Notes: generated by a model not told the origin, from the sequence alone. Shown: positions 7,905 to 16,687, counted from the stretch's first letter. The stretch: 64,000 bases of DNA from Bacillota bacterium (GCA_023436065.1 JAEZKU010000020.1:62001-126000), one strand, 5' to 3'. Program-made: numbers and translations.

Positions 7905-7933
7905 ACAATAGAATTGTAACATATCTGTAACAA
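7905..7933 (-). promoter_or_regulatory. Promoter of the 21-aa gene
   Basis: Minus strand TTGTTA (7933-7928), 17-nt spacer, TATTGT (7910-7905). On the plus strand two TGTAACA copies (7915-7921, 7926-7932) lie 11 bp apart over the spacer and -35. Confidence 0.6.
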
Positions 7934-8015
7934 TTATGTAATATTTAATAGGTGGTAATGCAGTAACAGTGTGGTGATAACTGAAATATTATCCAGTGCT
8001 GGATTAAAACAATAA

Positions 8016-8050
8016 AAAGGCGCCGGAGAATGAGGCACCGGCGCCCTTTT
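8016..8050 (-). terminator. Intrinsic terminator of the 17-aa gene
   Basis: GC-rich stem GGCGCCGG/CCGGCGCC (8019-8026, 8038-8045), followed on the minus strand by TTTTTATT. Confidence 0.85.
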
Positions 8051-8082
8051 CATACTAGCCTACAAAACTATGAACAAATTAC

Positions 8083-8136
8083 TTAAAAACTTCTGCGTCT
8101 ACGACGTCTACGGCGATTACAAAAGCAGCCTCTCAT
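8083..8136 (-). CDS. Arginine-rich 17-aa peptide gene
   Basis: ATG 8136 with AGGAGC upstream encodes MRGCFCNRRRRRRRRSF: a CxC motif followed by eight consecutive arginines. The arginines are spelled with mixed CGC, CGT and AGA codons, so this is not a simple trinucleotide repeat. A SigA-like promoter (8183-8212) and a GC-rich terminator (8016-8050) enclose it as a monocistronic unit. Strong positive charge suggests contact with nucleic acid or anionic membrane, but this is inference only. Confidence 0.55.
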   Translation of the reverse strand: MRGCFCNRRRRRRRRSF

Positions 8137-8182
8137 ATAAATCGCTCCTATGAATATGGTTTCTCATAATTATTTTATGCTG

Positions 8183-8212
8183 ATTATAGCATAGTGTGTC
8201 GGTTGATGTCGA
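8183..8212 (-). promoter_or_regulatory. Promoter of the 17-aa gene
   Basis: Minus strand TCGACA (8212-8207), 18-nt spacer, perfect TATAAT (8188-8183). Confidence 0.6.
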
Positions 8213-8251
8213 ATAAACTGATATATAGAACTGGTTAAAGGCAATAAAAAC

Positions 8252-8324
<73 letters not shown>

Positions 8325-8511
8325 ATAAAAATATTTATTACATTAGTATTTATTACCAGAGGCACCGTCTGAAACAGACTACTCAACTATTCTATTATAA
8401 ACAGTATAAAAATTCAAGGACTTTTTCATAGAATCTATTTAGAAAATGATATATAGCAGAACACAAGAAGTGCGCCAATTATCGAATTCAGGCACTGTCC
8501 AAGGACATAAT

Positions 8512-8546
8512 AAGGCCTCCTGTGTGATGTTCACCGGAGGCCGTTT
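8512..8546 (-). terminator. Terminator of degV
   Basis: GGCCTCC/GGAGGCC stem around about 15 nt, with a moderate T-rich tail on the minus strand, just beyond the degV stop. Confidence 0.7.
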
Positions 8547-8561
8547 ATTGCGAAGCTTAAA

Positions 8562-9431
8562 TTACCGCTTTTCACCCATAAAGCAAAGACCGATGGCTCC
8601 GGGACCGGAATGGGCTCCGATACTGGGGCTGACATAATTGATGATGATCTGTCTGCCGGGAAGCTTCTCCAGAATCAGCTCCTTCAGATACAGAGCATCC
8701 TCTAATGCATCACCATGAGCGATGCAGATAGCATCATCACTTTCCCTATACTTACCCATACAATCCAGCATATCGTTACAGATCGTGGTAAGGGATTTCT
8801 TGCGACCCCTTGCGGAGGATTGGGCAACCAGCTGTCCCTCCGAATTCACGAAAAGAATAGGTTTAATATTGATCATGGAACCAATCACCGCGGTCGTCTT
8901 GGAAATCCTTCCACCCCGGTGCAGATGAAACAAATCATCTACTGTAAAACGTACGCAGAAGTCCTGTTTATGCTCCTCCAGCCATGAAGCAGTCACTTCG
9001 ATGGATTTTCCTTCTTCCCTTAGCTGTACTGCCTTCATAACAAAAAGACCCTCACCCATGGAAGCATTCAGGGTATCTATCACGATGATCTTCGCGTTGG
9101 GATTTTCCTCCAGGATTTCGTTTGCGCCGGATACTACGTTGCTGCAACCGCCGCTTAATGCAGAGGAGAAACTGATATGTAATACGTCAAAGCCCTGGTC
9201 AATGTAGCTTAAGAAAGTCCTTCTGATAACCTCAGGATTACTTGCCATGGTAGTAGGCATTATTCCGCTGCGCATCTTATCATAGAATTCTTTGGGAGTC
9301 AGATTAATCTCATCTCCGTAGGTGATGCCCTCTAAATCGTAGTAATGAGGAATGATGCCGATTTGCTTTTCTTTGATGTATTCATCAAGTAAATCAGAGT
9401 TTGAGTCAGCAGTGATTACAAAAGTGTTCAT
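8562..9431 (-). CDS. DegV family fatty-acid-binding protein
   Basis: 289 aa, normal family length. N-terminal FVITADSNSDLL, the MRSGIMPTTMASNPE segment, the ligand-binding ISFSSALSGGCSN motif (about residues 86-98) and the C-terminal SIGAHSGPGAIGLCF motif are all present. Proteins of this fold bind a single fatty acid and present it for phosphorylation by FakA. The FakA partner is not in the window. Paralogue of the truncated gene at the left edge. Start ATG 9431 has AGGAGGGAAA upstream. Confidence 0.93.
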   Translation of the reverse strand: MNTFVITADSNSDLLDEYIKEKQIGIIPHYYDLEGITYGDEINLTPKEFYDKMRSGIMPTTMASNPEVIRRTFLSYIDQGFDVLHISFSSALSGGCSNVVSGANEILEENPNAKIIVIDTLNASMGEGLFVMKAVQLREEGKSIEVTASWLEEHKQDFCVRFTVDDLFHLHRGGRISKTTAVIGSMINIKPILFVNSEGQLVAQSSARGRKKSLTTICNDMLDCMGKYRESDDAICIAHGDALEDALYLKELILEKLPGRQIIINYVSPSIGAHSGPGAIGLCFMGEKR

Positions 9432-9742
9432 CCATTTCCCTCCTAATCGTGGTGCATGATTCTATTCTACTAGACGCATCTTCTTTTCGCAACTTAATTT
9501 TATACGCTGTTTATTGATGGTTTATAAAAATTTTATAAATTGGTTTTGGTTTATCAGAATATGAGATATCATGGGCATTTACCGTCATGATTATTGCTAT
9601 CTTAATGAAAAAAATTGCATAAATCATTGTTAAGTAGTTGACAATCGATACTGATTAAGTAAAATATATCTAATTTCATTTTGCAAAGGAGCAGTAATGT
9701 TAACATAGAAACTATCGGGATTACTTAGGAAAGGATACAAAG
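9432..9742. other. Divergent intergenic region between degV and the chemoreceptor gene
   Basis: No gene seen. It holds a perfect 19-nt palindrome TTTATAAAA-A-TTTTATAAA at 9521-9539 and a candidate plus-strand promoter with TTGACA at 9638-9643 and a weak AT-rich -10 near 9661-9668. Confidence 0.5.
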
Positions 9743-11908
9743 ATGATGAAAGTAAGTAAAAAGAAACAACCAAATGAAATCGAATCTAACTTAAAATCCA
9801 AGAGAAAGAAAGCGGCTTCCATCCAGCAAACAAGCGGGTTAATCAGAAAGGTGAACGGAATTCGAGTAAAACTGATCATGGGTTTTGCTATCCCGATTAT
9901 CCTGATTGCTGCATTCGGAGTGATATCCTATAATAAGGCGGCTGGGGCAATTGCTCAGAATTATGAGGCTATTGCTGCAGATACACTGCAAGCAGTGAAG
10001 GACAATATTTTTATTGGAATGTATGCTGTAGCATCAAAATCCTATGATCTGGCAAACAATGATAATATTAAGAATTACTATAATAAAATGGATAAAATGA
10101 GTGAGGAAGAGATTGAAACTGCATGGAAAAGTGTAAAAGGAGAACTGTCCTCTGCAAAATCCTCTCATGATTACATTTATGCATTACATATCCTTGGTGA
10201 GCAGGGAAATAGCATCTCTTCCGTAGGAGAGCTTCCAGCAGATGTTTTTAGCGGCTTTGAAGCCTCTGAGGAAGGAAAGATGATTACCTCTTCTGGAGAG
10301 AGATATTTATATATTGGCTCACACAGCTATCTGGATGAGCAGTTGGATAATAAACAGGTAAATTATATTACCTCACTCATCAGAAAAATGTCCGAGAACA
10401 ATGGATATATCGTGGTCGATGTCGCGAAGAGCCAAATAGTAAGCTCCCTTTCAAGCATTAATCTGGGCAAAGGCAGTATCGTCGGCTTTATTACCGGTGA
10501 TGGTAGGGAGGCCCTGGTAAGCTCGAATGTTACTGAGAACGATAAAGTTGAGATTAAGGAAATGACGGAGCAGGATCAGTTATTCGGTTCTCTGGATTTC
10601 TTTACAAAGACTAAGGAAGCAAAAGAAGCAGACGGTGTCTCCTACGAACAATATCAGGGAAAGAAATATTTATTCCTTTATAGTAAGGTGGGCAGTACCG
10701 GAGCTACTATTTGTGCGCTGGTTCCCGAAAGTACGATCCTTGAACAGGTACAGCAGCTGAGGGTATTATCCCTTATATTCGTAGCTTTGGCATGTATCGT
10801 TTCAGCCTTTGTCGGGACATACCTTTCTACCGGTATCGGGAATGAGATCGCAAGGCTGGTAAAGTCCATTGCCAAGGCAGCAAAGGGAGACTTAACCACC
10901 AAATTTGAGACAAAGCGTAAGGATGAATTCAAGATCCTGTCAGAAAGCCTGACTGAAATGGTTGAGGGTATGCGAAGCTTGATAGAAAAGGTTGCTTCCG
11001 TTGGCAAGACGGTAAATTCCTCGGCAGACACCCTGTCAACGACTTCAAGTGATATCCTGCATTCCACGAAGGACATCTCGCTTGCAATTGATGAGATTGA
11101 GAAAGGTGTTGTCCAACAGGCAGAGGATACGGAACGTTGTCTGCTGCAGATGTCAAATCTCTCCAATAAGGTTGATGCGGTATATGAGAATACCTATGAG
11201 ATTGAGAAAATCGCTAAGAATGCAAAATCAATCGTTGGAGAGGGTATTACAACCATCAGTGAGTTGAATGATAAATCAGGTGCCACCACAGAGATTACCA
11301 ATGTCATTATCCGGGAGATCGGCGAACTGGAACTTCAATCACAGAGCATCGAAGGCTTTGTGGAAGTGATCAACGGTATCTCGGAGCAGACGAATCTCTT
11401 GTCCCTGAATGCCTCCATCGAAGCGGCCAGAGCAGGGGAAGCAGGACGCGGTTTTGCAGTAGTTGCGGAGGAGATCCGTAAGCTGGCTGACCAGTCACTT
11501 ACTGCGGCGAAGCAGATCAATGCTACAGTTGAAACCATTAAGGCTAAGACCAAAGGAACCGCTGCTTCAGCCAGACAGGCAGAGAGTATTGTGGCTTCGC
11601 AGATGGAAGCACTCGCAAAGACGATACATAACTTTGAGAGTATCAATGAACATGTTGAGAAATTGGTAGAAAACCTGGATCACATAGCAGAAGGAGTGAA
11701 GGGCATAGAATCATCTAAGGACGATACACTTGATTCCATCAGCAATATATCAGCAGTATCTCAAGAAACAGCAACCTCCTCGGAAGAGGTAAGCGCAACA
11801 GCAAATAATCAGATTGCCTCTGTAGAGAATTTGAGCACCTCAGCAATGGCGCTTGCCGAGGACGCTAAAAGACTGGAAGAAGCAATCCAATTATTTAAGA
11901 TAAATTAA
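9743..11908 (+). CDS. Methyl-accepting chemotaxis protein
   Basis: 721-aa transmembrane chemoreceptor. A basic cytoplasmic tail (1-43), TM1 about 44-63, an extracytoplasmic ligand-binding region of about 280 residues, TM2 about 341-363 ([18 protein letters not shown]), HAMP about 364-417, then the long signalling coiled coil. The hairpin tip that docks CheA/CheW is visible near residues 545-585 ([19 protein letters not shown] and [16 protein letters not shown]). There is no C-terminal CheR-tethering pentapeptide. The ligand is unknown. The unusually long basic N-terminal extension (KSKRKKA) is notable. GGAAAGG precedes the double ATG. Confidence 0.95.
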   Translation: MMKVSKKKQPNEIESNLKSKRKKAASIQQTSGLIRKVNGIRVKLIMGFAIPIILIAAFGVISYNKAAGAIAQNYEAIAADTLQAVKDNIFIGMYAVASKSYDLANNDNIKNYYNKMDKMSEEEIETAWKSVKGELSSAKSSHDYIYALHILGEQGNSISSVGELPADVFSGFEASEEGKMITSSGERYLYIGSHSYLDEQLDNKQVNYITSLIRKMSENNGYIVVDVAKSQIVSSLSSINLGKGSIVGFITGDGREALVSSNVTENDKVEIKEMTEQDQLFGSLDFFTKTKEAKEADGVSYEQYQGKKYLFLYSKVGSTGATICALVPESTILEQVQQLRVLSLIFVALACIVSAFVGTYLSTGIGNEIARLVKSIAKAAKGDLTTKFETKRKDEFKILSESLTEMVEGMRSLIEKVASVGKTVNSSADTLSTTSSDILHSTKDISLAIDEIEKGVVQQAEDTERCLLQMSNLSNKVDAVYENTYEIEKIAKNAKSIVGEGITTISELNDKSGATTEITNVIIREIGELELQSQSIEGFVEVINGISEQTNLLSLNASIEAARAGEAGRGFAVVAEEIRKLADQSLTAAKQINATVETIKAKTKGTAASARQAESIVASQMEALAKTIHNFESINEHVEKLVENLDHIAEGVKGIESSKDDTLDSISNISAVSQETATSSEEVSATANNQIASVENLSTSAMALAEDAKRLEEAIQLFKIN

Positions 11909-11911
11909 TAT

Positions 11912-12484
11912 TTACTTTAATTCCTTCTCCACCATAGAACAGTATTCCTGAAATTCGGGTATGTTTCTGGAGGCAGAAGGAATTTCATTTTTTATAGAAG
12001 GCGGGACTTTTAGGATAGCCTTAACAGTTCCGGGACTACCGGACAGTATTACGATGCGATCAGAGAGGCTGACGGCTTCCATGATATCCTCCGTAACCAA
12101 AATAGCTGTTTTCCCCTCTTTATGGAGCATTTCCTGTAATTCATCCGCTGCTGATCTTCGGGTTTCTCCCTGAAGAGCGGAGAAGGGTTCATCCATGAGG
12201 AGAATGTCCGTATCCAGAGATAGGGTCCTTAGAATAGCCGCTCTGGATTTATAGTGCTCGGAGGGCTTGATATCTCTGCCGTTAATATATATTAAGCCTA
12301 TGGTGGGATGGATGAAGCCGGCGATCAGTGAAAGAAGTGTGGATTTACCGCAGCCTTCCGGTCCGAGGATGCTGATGAACTCTCCTTCTGACACCCGGAA
12401 GGAAACATCCTGTAAAGCATCAATATCCTGGTCGGGACAGTGATAGGTATAGCTTAGATGGTCGACTTTTAATACTTCGCCCAT
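11912..12484 (-). pseudogene. Internally deleted ABC transporter ATP-binding protein (SsuB/TauB-like)
   Basis: 190 aa where 240-260 is normal. Walker A GPEGCGKST (41-49) and Walker B ILLMDEP (94-100) are intact but only about 50 residues apart; the Q-loop, helical domain and LSGGQ signature are absent, and the frame goes from KPSEHYKSR directly to AAILRTLSLDTD, which normally follows the signature. The D-loop reads SALQ instead of SALD, and the switch histidine is replaced in LVTEDI (E132). No permease or binding protein is adjacent. It keeps an open frame and a start with GGAGGT upstream, so it is either recently inactivated or a non-transport remnant. Confidence 0.75.
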
Positions 12485-12648
12485 GAGTTACCTCCATACT
12501 TTCATAATTTATTATATGATATTGGTATAAAAAGGTGTAAATTGAAAGAGCCCTGCGATACGGCTAGTGATTGAAACAGCTTAGCAGGAATGATATAATT
12601 GCTAATATTAATGAAATAGAATAAGACAGATAGGAAAGGACAGGGAAC

Positions 12649-13194
12649 ATGAGAATACTTGCTGAAGATACCATGGCATTGATCGTAGATTATCAGGAGA
12701 GGTTACTTCCCGTCATTGATCGGAATGAAGAGCTACTGCACAATACACAGATACTGATGAACGGCTTACTGGTACTTGGGATTCCCATGCTGGTAACTCA
12801 ACAATATACCAAGGGAATCGGCATGACTGTACCAGAGCTGGCTAAGATATTGGGAGCCGGATTTACGTATGAGGATAAGGTCAGCTTCAGCTGTGCCGGA
12901 GATGAGACTATTTTAGGAAAAATCAAAGCGTCTGGAAGGAAGAATGTCATCATATGCGGAATCGAAGCCCATATCTGTGTGCTTCAGACAGTGATAGATT
13001 TAATAGCGCTCGGATATCAAGTGATTCTGGTGGAGGACTGTGTGGGTTCGAGAAGGGAGAACGACCGTAAAATTGGTATCCAACGTGCCATCAAAGAAGG
13101 AGCAATCCTTACTACCTATGAAGCCATCCTCTTTGAACTGACTAAGGTTGCGAAGACAGATACGTTCAAGGAAATATCGAGGTTGATTAAATAA
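12649..13194 (+). CDS. Isochorismatase-family cysteine hydrolase
   Basis: 181 aa, YcaC-like. The presumed catalytic triad is Asp14 (LIVDYQ), Lys77 (YEDKVSF) and Cys110 (GIEAHICVLQT), with the cis-peptide region ahead of the cysteine. Members hydrolyse amides or vinyl ethers; the substrate cannot be deduced. GGAAAGGACAGGG precedes ATG 12649 and a terminator follows, so it is monocistronic. Unlike isochorismatase it lacks any carrier-protein domain. Confidence 0.9.
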   Translation: MRILAEDTMALIVDYQERLLPVIDRNEELLHNTQILMNGLLVLGIPMLVTQQYTKGIGMTVPELAKILGAGFTYEDKVSFSCAGDETILGKIKASGRKNVIICGIEAHICVLQTVIDLIALGYQVILVEDCVGSRRENDRKIGIQRAIKEGAILTTYEAILFELTKVAKTDTFKEISRLIK

Positions 13195-13281
13195 CTTAAG
13201 ATCTGTTAATTAGTATAAAAGTAAAACAGAATAAAATATTTGAAGTCGATACAAAATAATTATCGAAAAGAAAGTGAAAGG

Positions 13282-13324
13282 ACTGGCACCCTTAATTCGT
13301 ATTGAGGGAAGCCGGTTTTTTTTA
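13282..13324 (+). terminator. Intrinsic terminator after the cysteine hydrolase
   Basis: Imperfect stem ACTGGC...GCCGGT (13282-13316) with an inner CCTTAAT/ATTGAGG pairing and a long T run. Confidence 0.85.
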
Positions 13325-13341
13325 GTTCCTTTTAGTCAAAC

Positions 13342-13355
13342 AGAACAAATGTTTG
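13342..13355 (+). promoter_or_regulatory. LexA (SOS) box 1
   Basis: AGAACAAATGTTTG matches 12 of 14 positions of the Gram-positive SOS box CGAACRNRYGTTYC. It lies just upstream of the -35. Confidence 0.7.
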
Positions 13356-13363
13356 AAGAGGCA

Positions 13364-13392
13364 TTGACTTTCAAAGGTAACTTTGATAAGAT
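13364..13392 (+). promoter_or_regulatory. Promoter of the radical-SAM/DNA-metabolism pair
   Basis: TTGACT 13364-13369, 17-nt spacer, TAAGAT 13387-13392. Two identical LexA-like boxes bracket it. Confidence 0.75.
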
Positions 13393-13398
13393 ATTACC

Positions 13399-13412
13399 AG
13401 AACAAATGTTTG
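13399..13412 (+). promoter_or_regulatory. LexA (SOS) box 2
   Basis: Second identical AGAACAAATGTTTG, 57 bp downstream of box 1 and over the expected transcription start. Confidence 0.7.
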
Positions 13413-13446
13413 ATAATGGGGTGTGGGTATGGTAATACAGGAAAAT

Positions 13447-14871
13447 ATGTCAATACAAAAAAAGCTGGAGGTCTTGTCAGATGCGGCAAAATATGATGTG
13501 GCATGTACCTCCAGTGGTGTTGACCGTCAGGGAGATAAGAATTCCATGGGTAACAGTCTGGCTTGTGGTATCTGCCATAGCTTCTCCAATGACGGCAGAT
13601 GTATATCACTGTTAAAGGTGCTATATACCAACGAATGTATTTTTGACTGCAAATATTGTATCAACAGATCTTCCAACGATATTGTCAGGGCGTCCTTTAC
13701 TCCACAGGAGATCGCTGAGCTGACCATGGAATTCTACCGAAGGAATTATATCGAGGGATTATTCCTGAGTTCGGGTATTTTGGTCAGTCCTAATCATACG
13801 ATGGAACTGATTCTGGAAGCATTACGACTACTACGGGAGGTTCACCGCTTTAACGGATATATTCACTGCAAAGCAATTCCGGGAGCTGACCCCTACCTGA
13901 TTGAGATGCTTGGGTGGTATACGGATCGTATGAGTGTTAATCTGGAGTTGCCCACAGCTGAAAGTCTCAAGGATTTGGCTCCTCACAAGAATCGAAAAAA
14001 CATACTGAAGCCCATCCGTCAGATTCAGCTTGGAAGGAAGAATAACAGGGAATTTCTCGGCCTTCCTGATTTTCGGTCACAGGCAAAACCGCTTTTATCA
14101 GCCAGTGAGGATCATGATATCAGGGAGATTGTTACTTCGACCACAGGTAATGTCCCGGCGATCATCGGACCTAAGGGGAGCCGGCATTTTGTACCGGCAG
14201 GTCAAAGTACACAGATGATTATCGGAGCCACGCAGGAAAGCGATTATCAGATTATGTCCGTGGCGGAGGCTCTTTATGATAACTTTGATTTAAAGAGAGT
14301 ATTCTATTCCGCATTTATGAACGTGAATCAAGACAGCCGTCTGCCTTCCACGGAGAGCGGGCCTCCGTTGCTTCGAGAGCATCGCCTGTATCAGGCAGAC
14401 TGGCTACTTCGTTTTTACGGATTTCAGACAAATGAGCTGCTGGATGAGGTGCATCCGAATTTCAATGTATTGTTGGACCCGAAATGTGACTGGGCGCTTC
14501 GACATCTGGAATTATTTCCGGTGGAGGTGAACAGGGCGGATTATTATACCCTGCTTCGTGTCCCGGGAATCGGAACCCATTCAGCACAGAGGATAATAGC
14601 TGCCAGAAAAAGTGCGGTATTGGATTTTAATGATTTAAAACGAATGGGAATTGTATTGAAGCGTGCGGTCTACTTTATAACCTGCAACGGTAGAATGATG
14701 TATCCGATCAGGATCGAAGAGAATTTCATAACCCGGCAGTTGGTTGCTTTGAAGGATCAGCTACCGTTTGGCATGGAAAAGGACATCACCTACCAGCAGC
14801 TTTCTCTTTTTGATGATGTGAATTTTACACCCGAGCCAAAGCAGGCCATATTGCTTGCGTCCAGCGTATAA
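13447..14871 (+). CDS. Putative DNA modification/repair radical SAM protein (rSAM_link_UDG, TIGR03916)
   Basis: 474 aa from ATG 13447 (AGGAAA upstream; family proteins begin at this point), though ATG 13429 or GTG 13423 are possible. The 4Fe-4S motif CxxxCxxC is Cys64, Cys68 and Cys71 (ECIFDCKYC). The N-terminal AAKYDVACTSSGVDR and GICHSFSNDGRCISLLK segments are the family signature. A helix-hairpin-helix (LLRVPGIGTHSAQRI, about 367-382) near the C terminus points to DNA binding. The family is found next to a uracil-DNA-glycosylase-like partner; here the partner follows immediately. The enzymatic reaction is not established. Two LexA-like boxes indicate SOS induction. Confidence 0.9.
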   Translation: MSIQKKLEVLSDAAKYDVACTSSGVDRQGDKNSMGNSLACGICHSFSNDGRCISLLKVLYTNECIFDCKYCINRSSNDIVRASFTPQEIAELTMEFYRRNYIEGLFLSSGILVSPNHTMELILEALRLLREVHRFNGYIHCKAIPGADPYLIEMLGWYTDRMSVNLELPTAESLKDLAPHKNRKNILKPIRQIQLGRKNNREFLGLPDFRSQAKPLLSASEDHDIREIVTSTTGNVPAIIGPKGSRHFVPAGQSTQMIIGATQESDYQIMSVAEALYDNFDLKRVFYSAFMNVNQDSRLPSTESGPPLLREHRLYQADWLLRFYGFQTNELLDEVHPNFNVLLDPKCDWALRHLELFPVEVNRADYYTLLRVPGIGTHSAQRIIAARKSAVLDFNDLKRMGIVLKRAVYFITCNGRMMYPIRIEENFITRQLVALKDQLPFGMEKDITYQQLSLFDDVNFTPEPKQAILLASSV

Positions 14872-14921
14872 GTAAAGTTGGGCATGCGACAGGGAGATAG
14901 TACCTTAGGAGTTGATATCGA

Positions 14922-15716
14922 ATGGAGAATAAGAGAATTTATCTTTGTGAGGATAGTATTGATGGGATTCTAACCGCTGTTTATCAGGCTTGGAGCTCAA
15001 GGCTCGGACATGCCAATGTTGAGATTGAAGAGAAATGTGAAGGCAGTAAATATTCCAATATTGAACTGTTTGCTGAATATGTTGTTGTGGATACGGATCT
15101 GGAGCTGTCCGTGAAGGTGGCGAGGTCAATCAGGAGCAAGATATCGGAGGAAGCATATCAGATGGTTTGCCATGTGGCTCTTTCTGATTATACAGGGAAG
15201 GCAGATTTAATTTATCGTTTCCTAATTCTCGGTTTTGCTGTCGGGCCTTCCATTGTAGAGCATTTGAGCAATGAGGTGGTCAGCAGGATGAGTAAGGTCA
15301 ATAAGAATGTGTGGAATGAGTCACATCATCTGATGGGGTTTGTAAGATTTTCCGAACAGCCTAACGGACTGCTGACCTCAATTATCCATCCTAAAAATAA
15401 TGTACTTACTTTACTGGCTCCGCATTTTGCTGACCGGTTGCCAAGGGAGAGGTTTTTGATATATGATGGTAATCGTAAGCTTGCAGCGCTTCATCTGCCG
15501 GGAACCCCTTGGATTTTAGCGGAGGTACCTGAGCTGGATCAGGACCGTGTCAGGGAAGTATCCGGTCTGGAGGATCAATACCGTGAGCTATGGCTGACTT
15601 TTTTCGATCATATCTCAATTAAAGAACGTGAAAATTACAAATTGCAGAGGAATAATCTTCCGCTTCGATTTCGCAATGATATTACGGAATTTAATCGTAT
15701 CTATGACAATAAGTAA
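14922..15716 (+). CDS. Putative DNA metabolism protein (TIGR03915 family)
   Basis: 264 aa, start ATG 14922 with TAGGAG upstream, 50 nt after the radical SAM gene. The N-terminal YLCEDSIDGILTAVYQAW motif and the central ESHHLMGFVRFSEQPNG and HPKNNVLTLLAPHFADRLP segments fit the family that pairs with rSAM_link_UDG. In other genomes the pair can be fused to, or accompanied by, a uracil-DNA-glycosylase domain; none is seen here within this protein. It should act with the upstream radical SAM enzyme in DNA damage repair or base modification; the exact role is unknown. Confidence 0.88.
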   Translation: MENKRIYLCEDSIDGILTAVYQAWSSRLGHANVEIEEKCEGSKYSNIELFAEYVVVDTDLELSVKVARSIRSKISEEAYQMVCHVALSDYTGKADLIYRFLILGFAVGPSIVEHLSNEVVSRMSKVNKNVWNESHHLMGFVRFSEQPNGLLTSIIHPKNNVLTLLAPHFADRLPRERFLIYDGNRKLAALHLPGTPWILAEVPELDQDRVREVSGLEDQYRELWLTFFDHISIKERENYKLQRNNLPLRFRNDITEFNRIYDNK

Positions 15717-15793
15717 TTTTTTGAAATGAATAAATCAGTTTAACTGAGAGATACTATTCCTGTAAAATTGATAATTTTATAGGAGGAGTAGCG

Positions 15794-16198
15794 ATGAAAA
15801 AGAAAGTTCTGATATTATTAGGTGTGTGCAGCTTTGTAGTATTTTCATTTTGTGCATGTGCTGCAGGAACCAATAATGACGGTACAGGTACAAATAATAC
15901 AATAACCAAAGCGCCTACAACAACCAATGGCACTACCACAGGAACTACCTCGGGAACAACCGGAACTACAAACGGAACTACAAACGGTACTACGAACGGT
16001 ACTACATCAGGGACCATGGGAAATGGTACCGGTACAACAGGAGGAACCACAGGCGGAACCACAGGCGGAGCCACAGGTGGAACTACCGGAGGTACTACAA
16101 ACGGTACCGGCACAACCGGAGGAACCACAGGTGGGACAACAGGTGGTACAACAAGCGGTACAGGCGGAGGAACGACAGCAGGTTCAGGTTCTCGATAA
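15794..16198 (+). CDS. Threonine/glycine-repeat lipoprotein
   Basis: 134 aa. A lipoprotein signal peptide (MKKKVLILLGVCSFVVFSF, then CACAAG) is followed by about 110 residues of low-complexity Thr-Gly-Asn repeats: first NGTT/SGTT units, later GGTT units. Such Thr-rich stretches are usual substrates for O-glycosylation or cell-wall spacers, but no anchored functional domain is attached, so the whole mature protein is the repeat. AGGAGGAG precedes ATG 15794. The DNA repeats make length variation by slippage likely. A convergent terminator separates it from the fur-like gene. Confidence 0.8.
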   Translation: MKKKVLILLGVCSFVVFSFCACAAGTNNDGTGTNNTITKAPTTTNGTTTGTTSGTTGTTNGTTNGTTNGTTSGTMGNGTGTTGGTTGGTTGGATGGTTGGTTNGTGTTGGTTGGTTGGTTSGTGGGTTAGSGSR

Positions 16199-16213
16199 TC
16201 TTGTTACCTATAA

Positions 16214-16262
16214 AGGAAGTACAGAATGAGGCTATACTCAGACTGTACTTCTTGTTTTTTTT
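16214..16262. terminator. Terminator between the repeat lipoprotein and the Fur-family gene
   Basis: GAAGTACAG (16216-16224) pairs with CTGTACTTC (16243-16251), followed by TTGTTTTTTTT. Serves the plus-strand gene and may work in both directions. Confidence 0.8.
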
Positions 16263-16665
16263 ATGAAGAACGATGATTTTTCGCGCATGCTTTACACAAA
16301 CCGGTAATCTGAATCTGATGCTCCCGGATAATAAAGCCTTCTTCTTCCATGGCATCCTCAAGAGCGTGAATGGGACAGGTCGGGAGATCAAATACCTTCT
16401 TACAGTCATCACAGATTACAAAATGCTTATGTTCATTTTTATCTGTTTTGATGCGATAGAATATTTCATTATCATTCAGATGATACTTATCGATCAGATT
16501 CTGGCCGAGCAGGGCATCTATTGTTCTGTAAATTGTTGACTTTGCGATCTTAGGCAGGGTAAGAACCACCTGATGATAGATTTCATTAATCGACATTGGG
16601 CGTTCCGAATCCTTTAATATGGATAGAATCAGCTGTTTTTGCTTTGTATTTCTCTGGCTGTCCAT
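16261..16665 (-). CDS. Fur family metal/peroxide-responsive repressor
   Basis: 134 aa from ATG 16665 with AAAGGAG upstream. The winged-helix N terminus (RNTKQKQLILSIL, AKSTIYRTIDALLGQ) is followed by the metal-binding dimerisation domain with HKHFVICDDC and a second GLCKAC pair, giving the structural zinc site CxxC...CxxC. The class (Fur, Zur or PerR) cannot be decided from sequence alone; the HKHF motif is generic. No metal transporter is adjacent, so its targets are elsewhere. Confidence 0.9.
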   Translation of the reverse strand: MDSQRNTKQKQLILSILKDSERPMSINEIYHQVVLTLPKIAKSTIYRTIDALLGQNLIDKYHLNDNEIFYRIKTDKNEHKHFVICDDCKKVFDLPTCPIHALEDAMEEEGFIIREHQIQITGLCKACAKNHRSS

Positions 16666-16687
16666 GATAGCTCCTTTACTTCGGATG

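Noticed and set aside
15754..16128. Val/Pro-repeat open frame on the minus strand
   Set aside because: It is the antisense image of the Thr/Gly repeats of the lipoprotein gene and has no start signals of its own.
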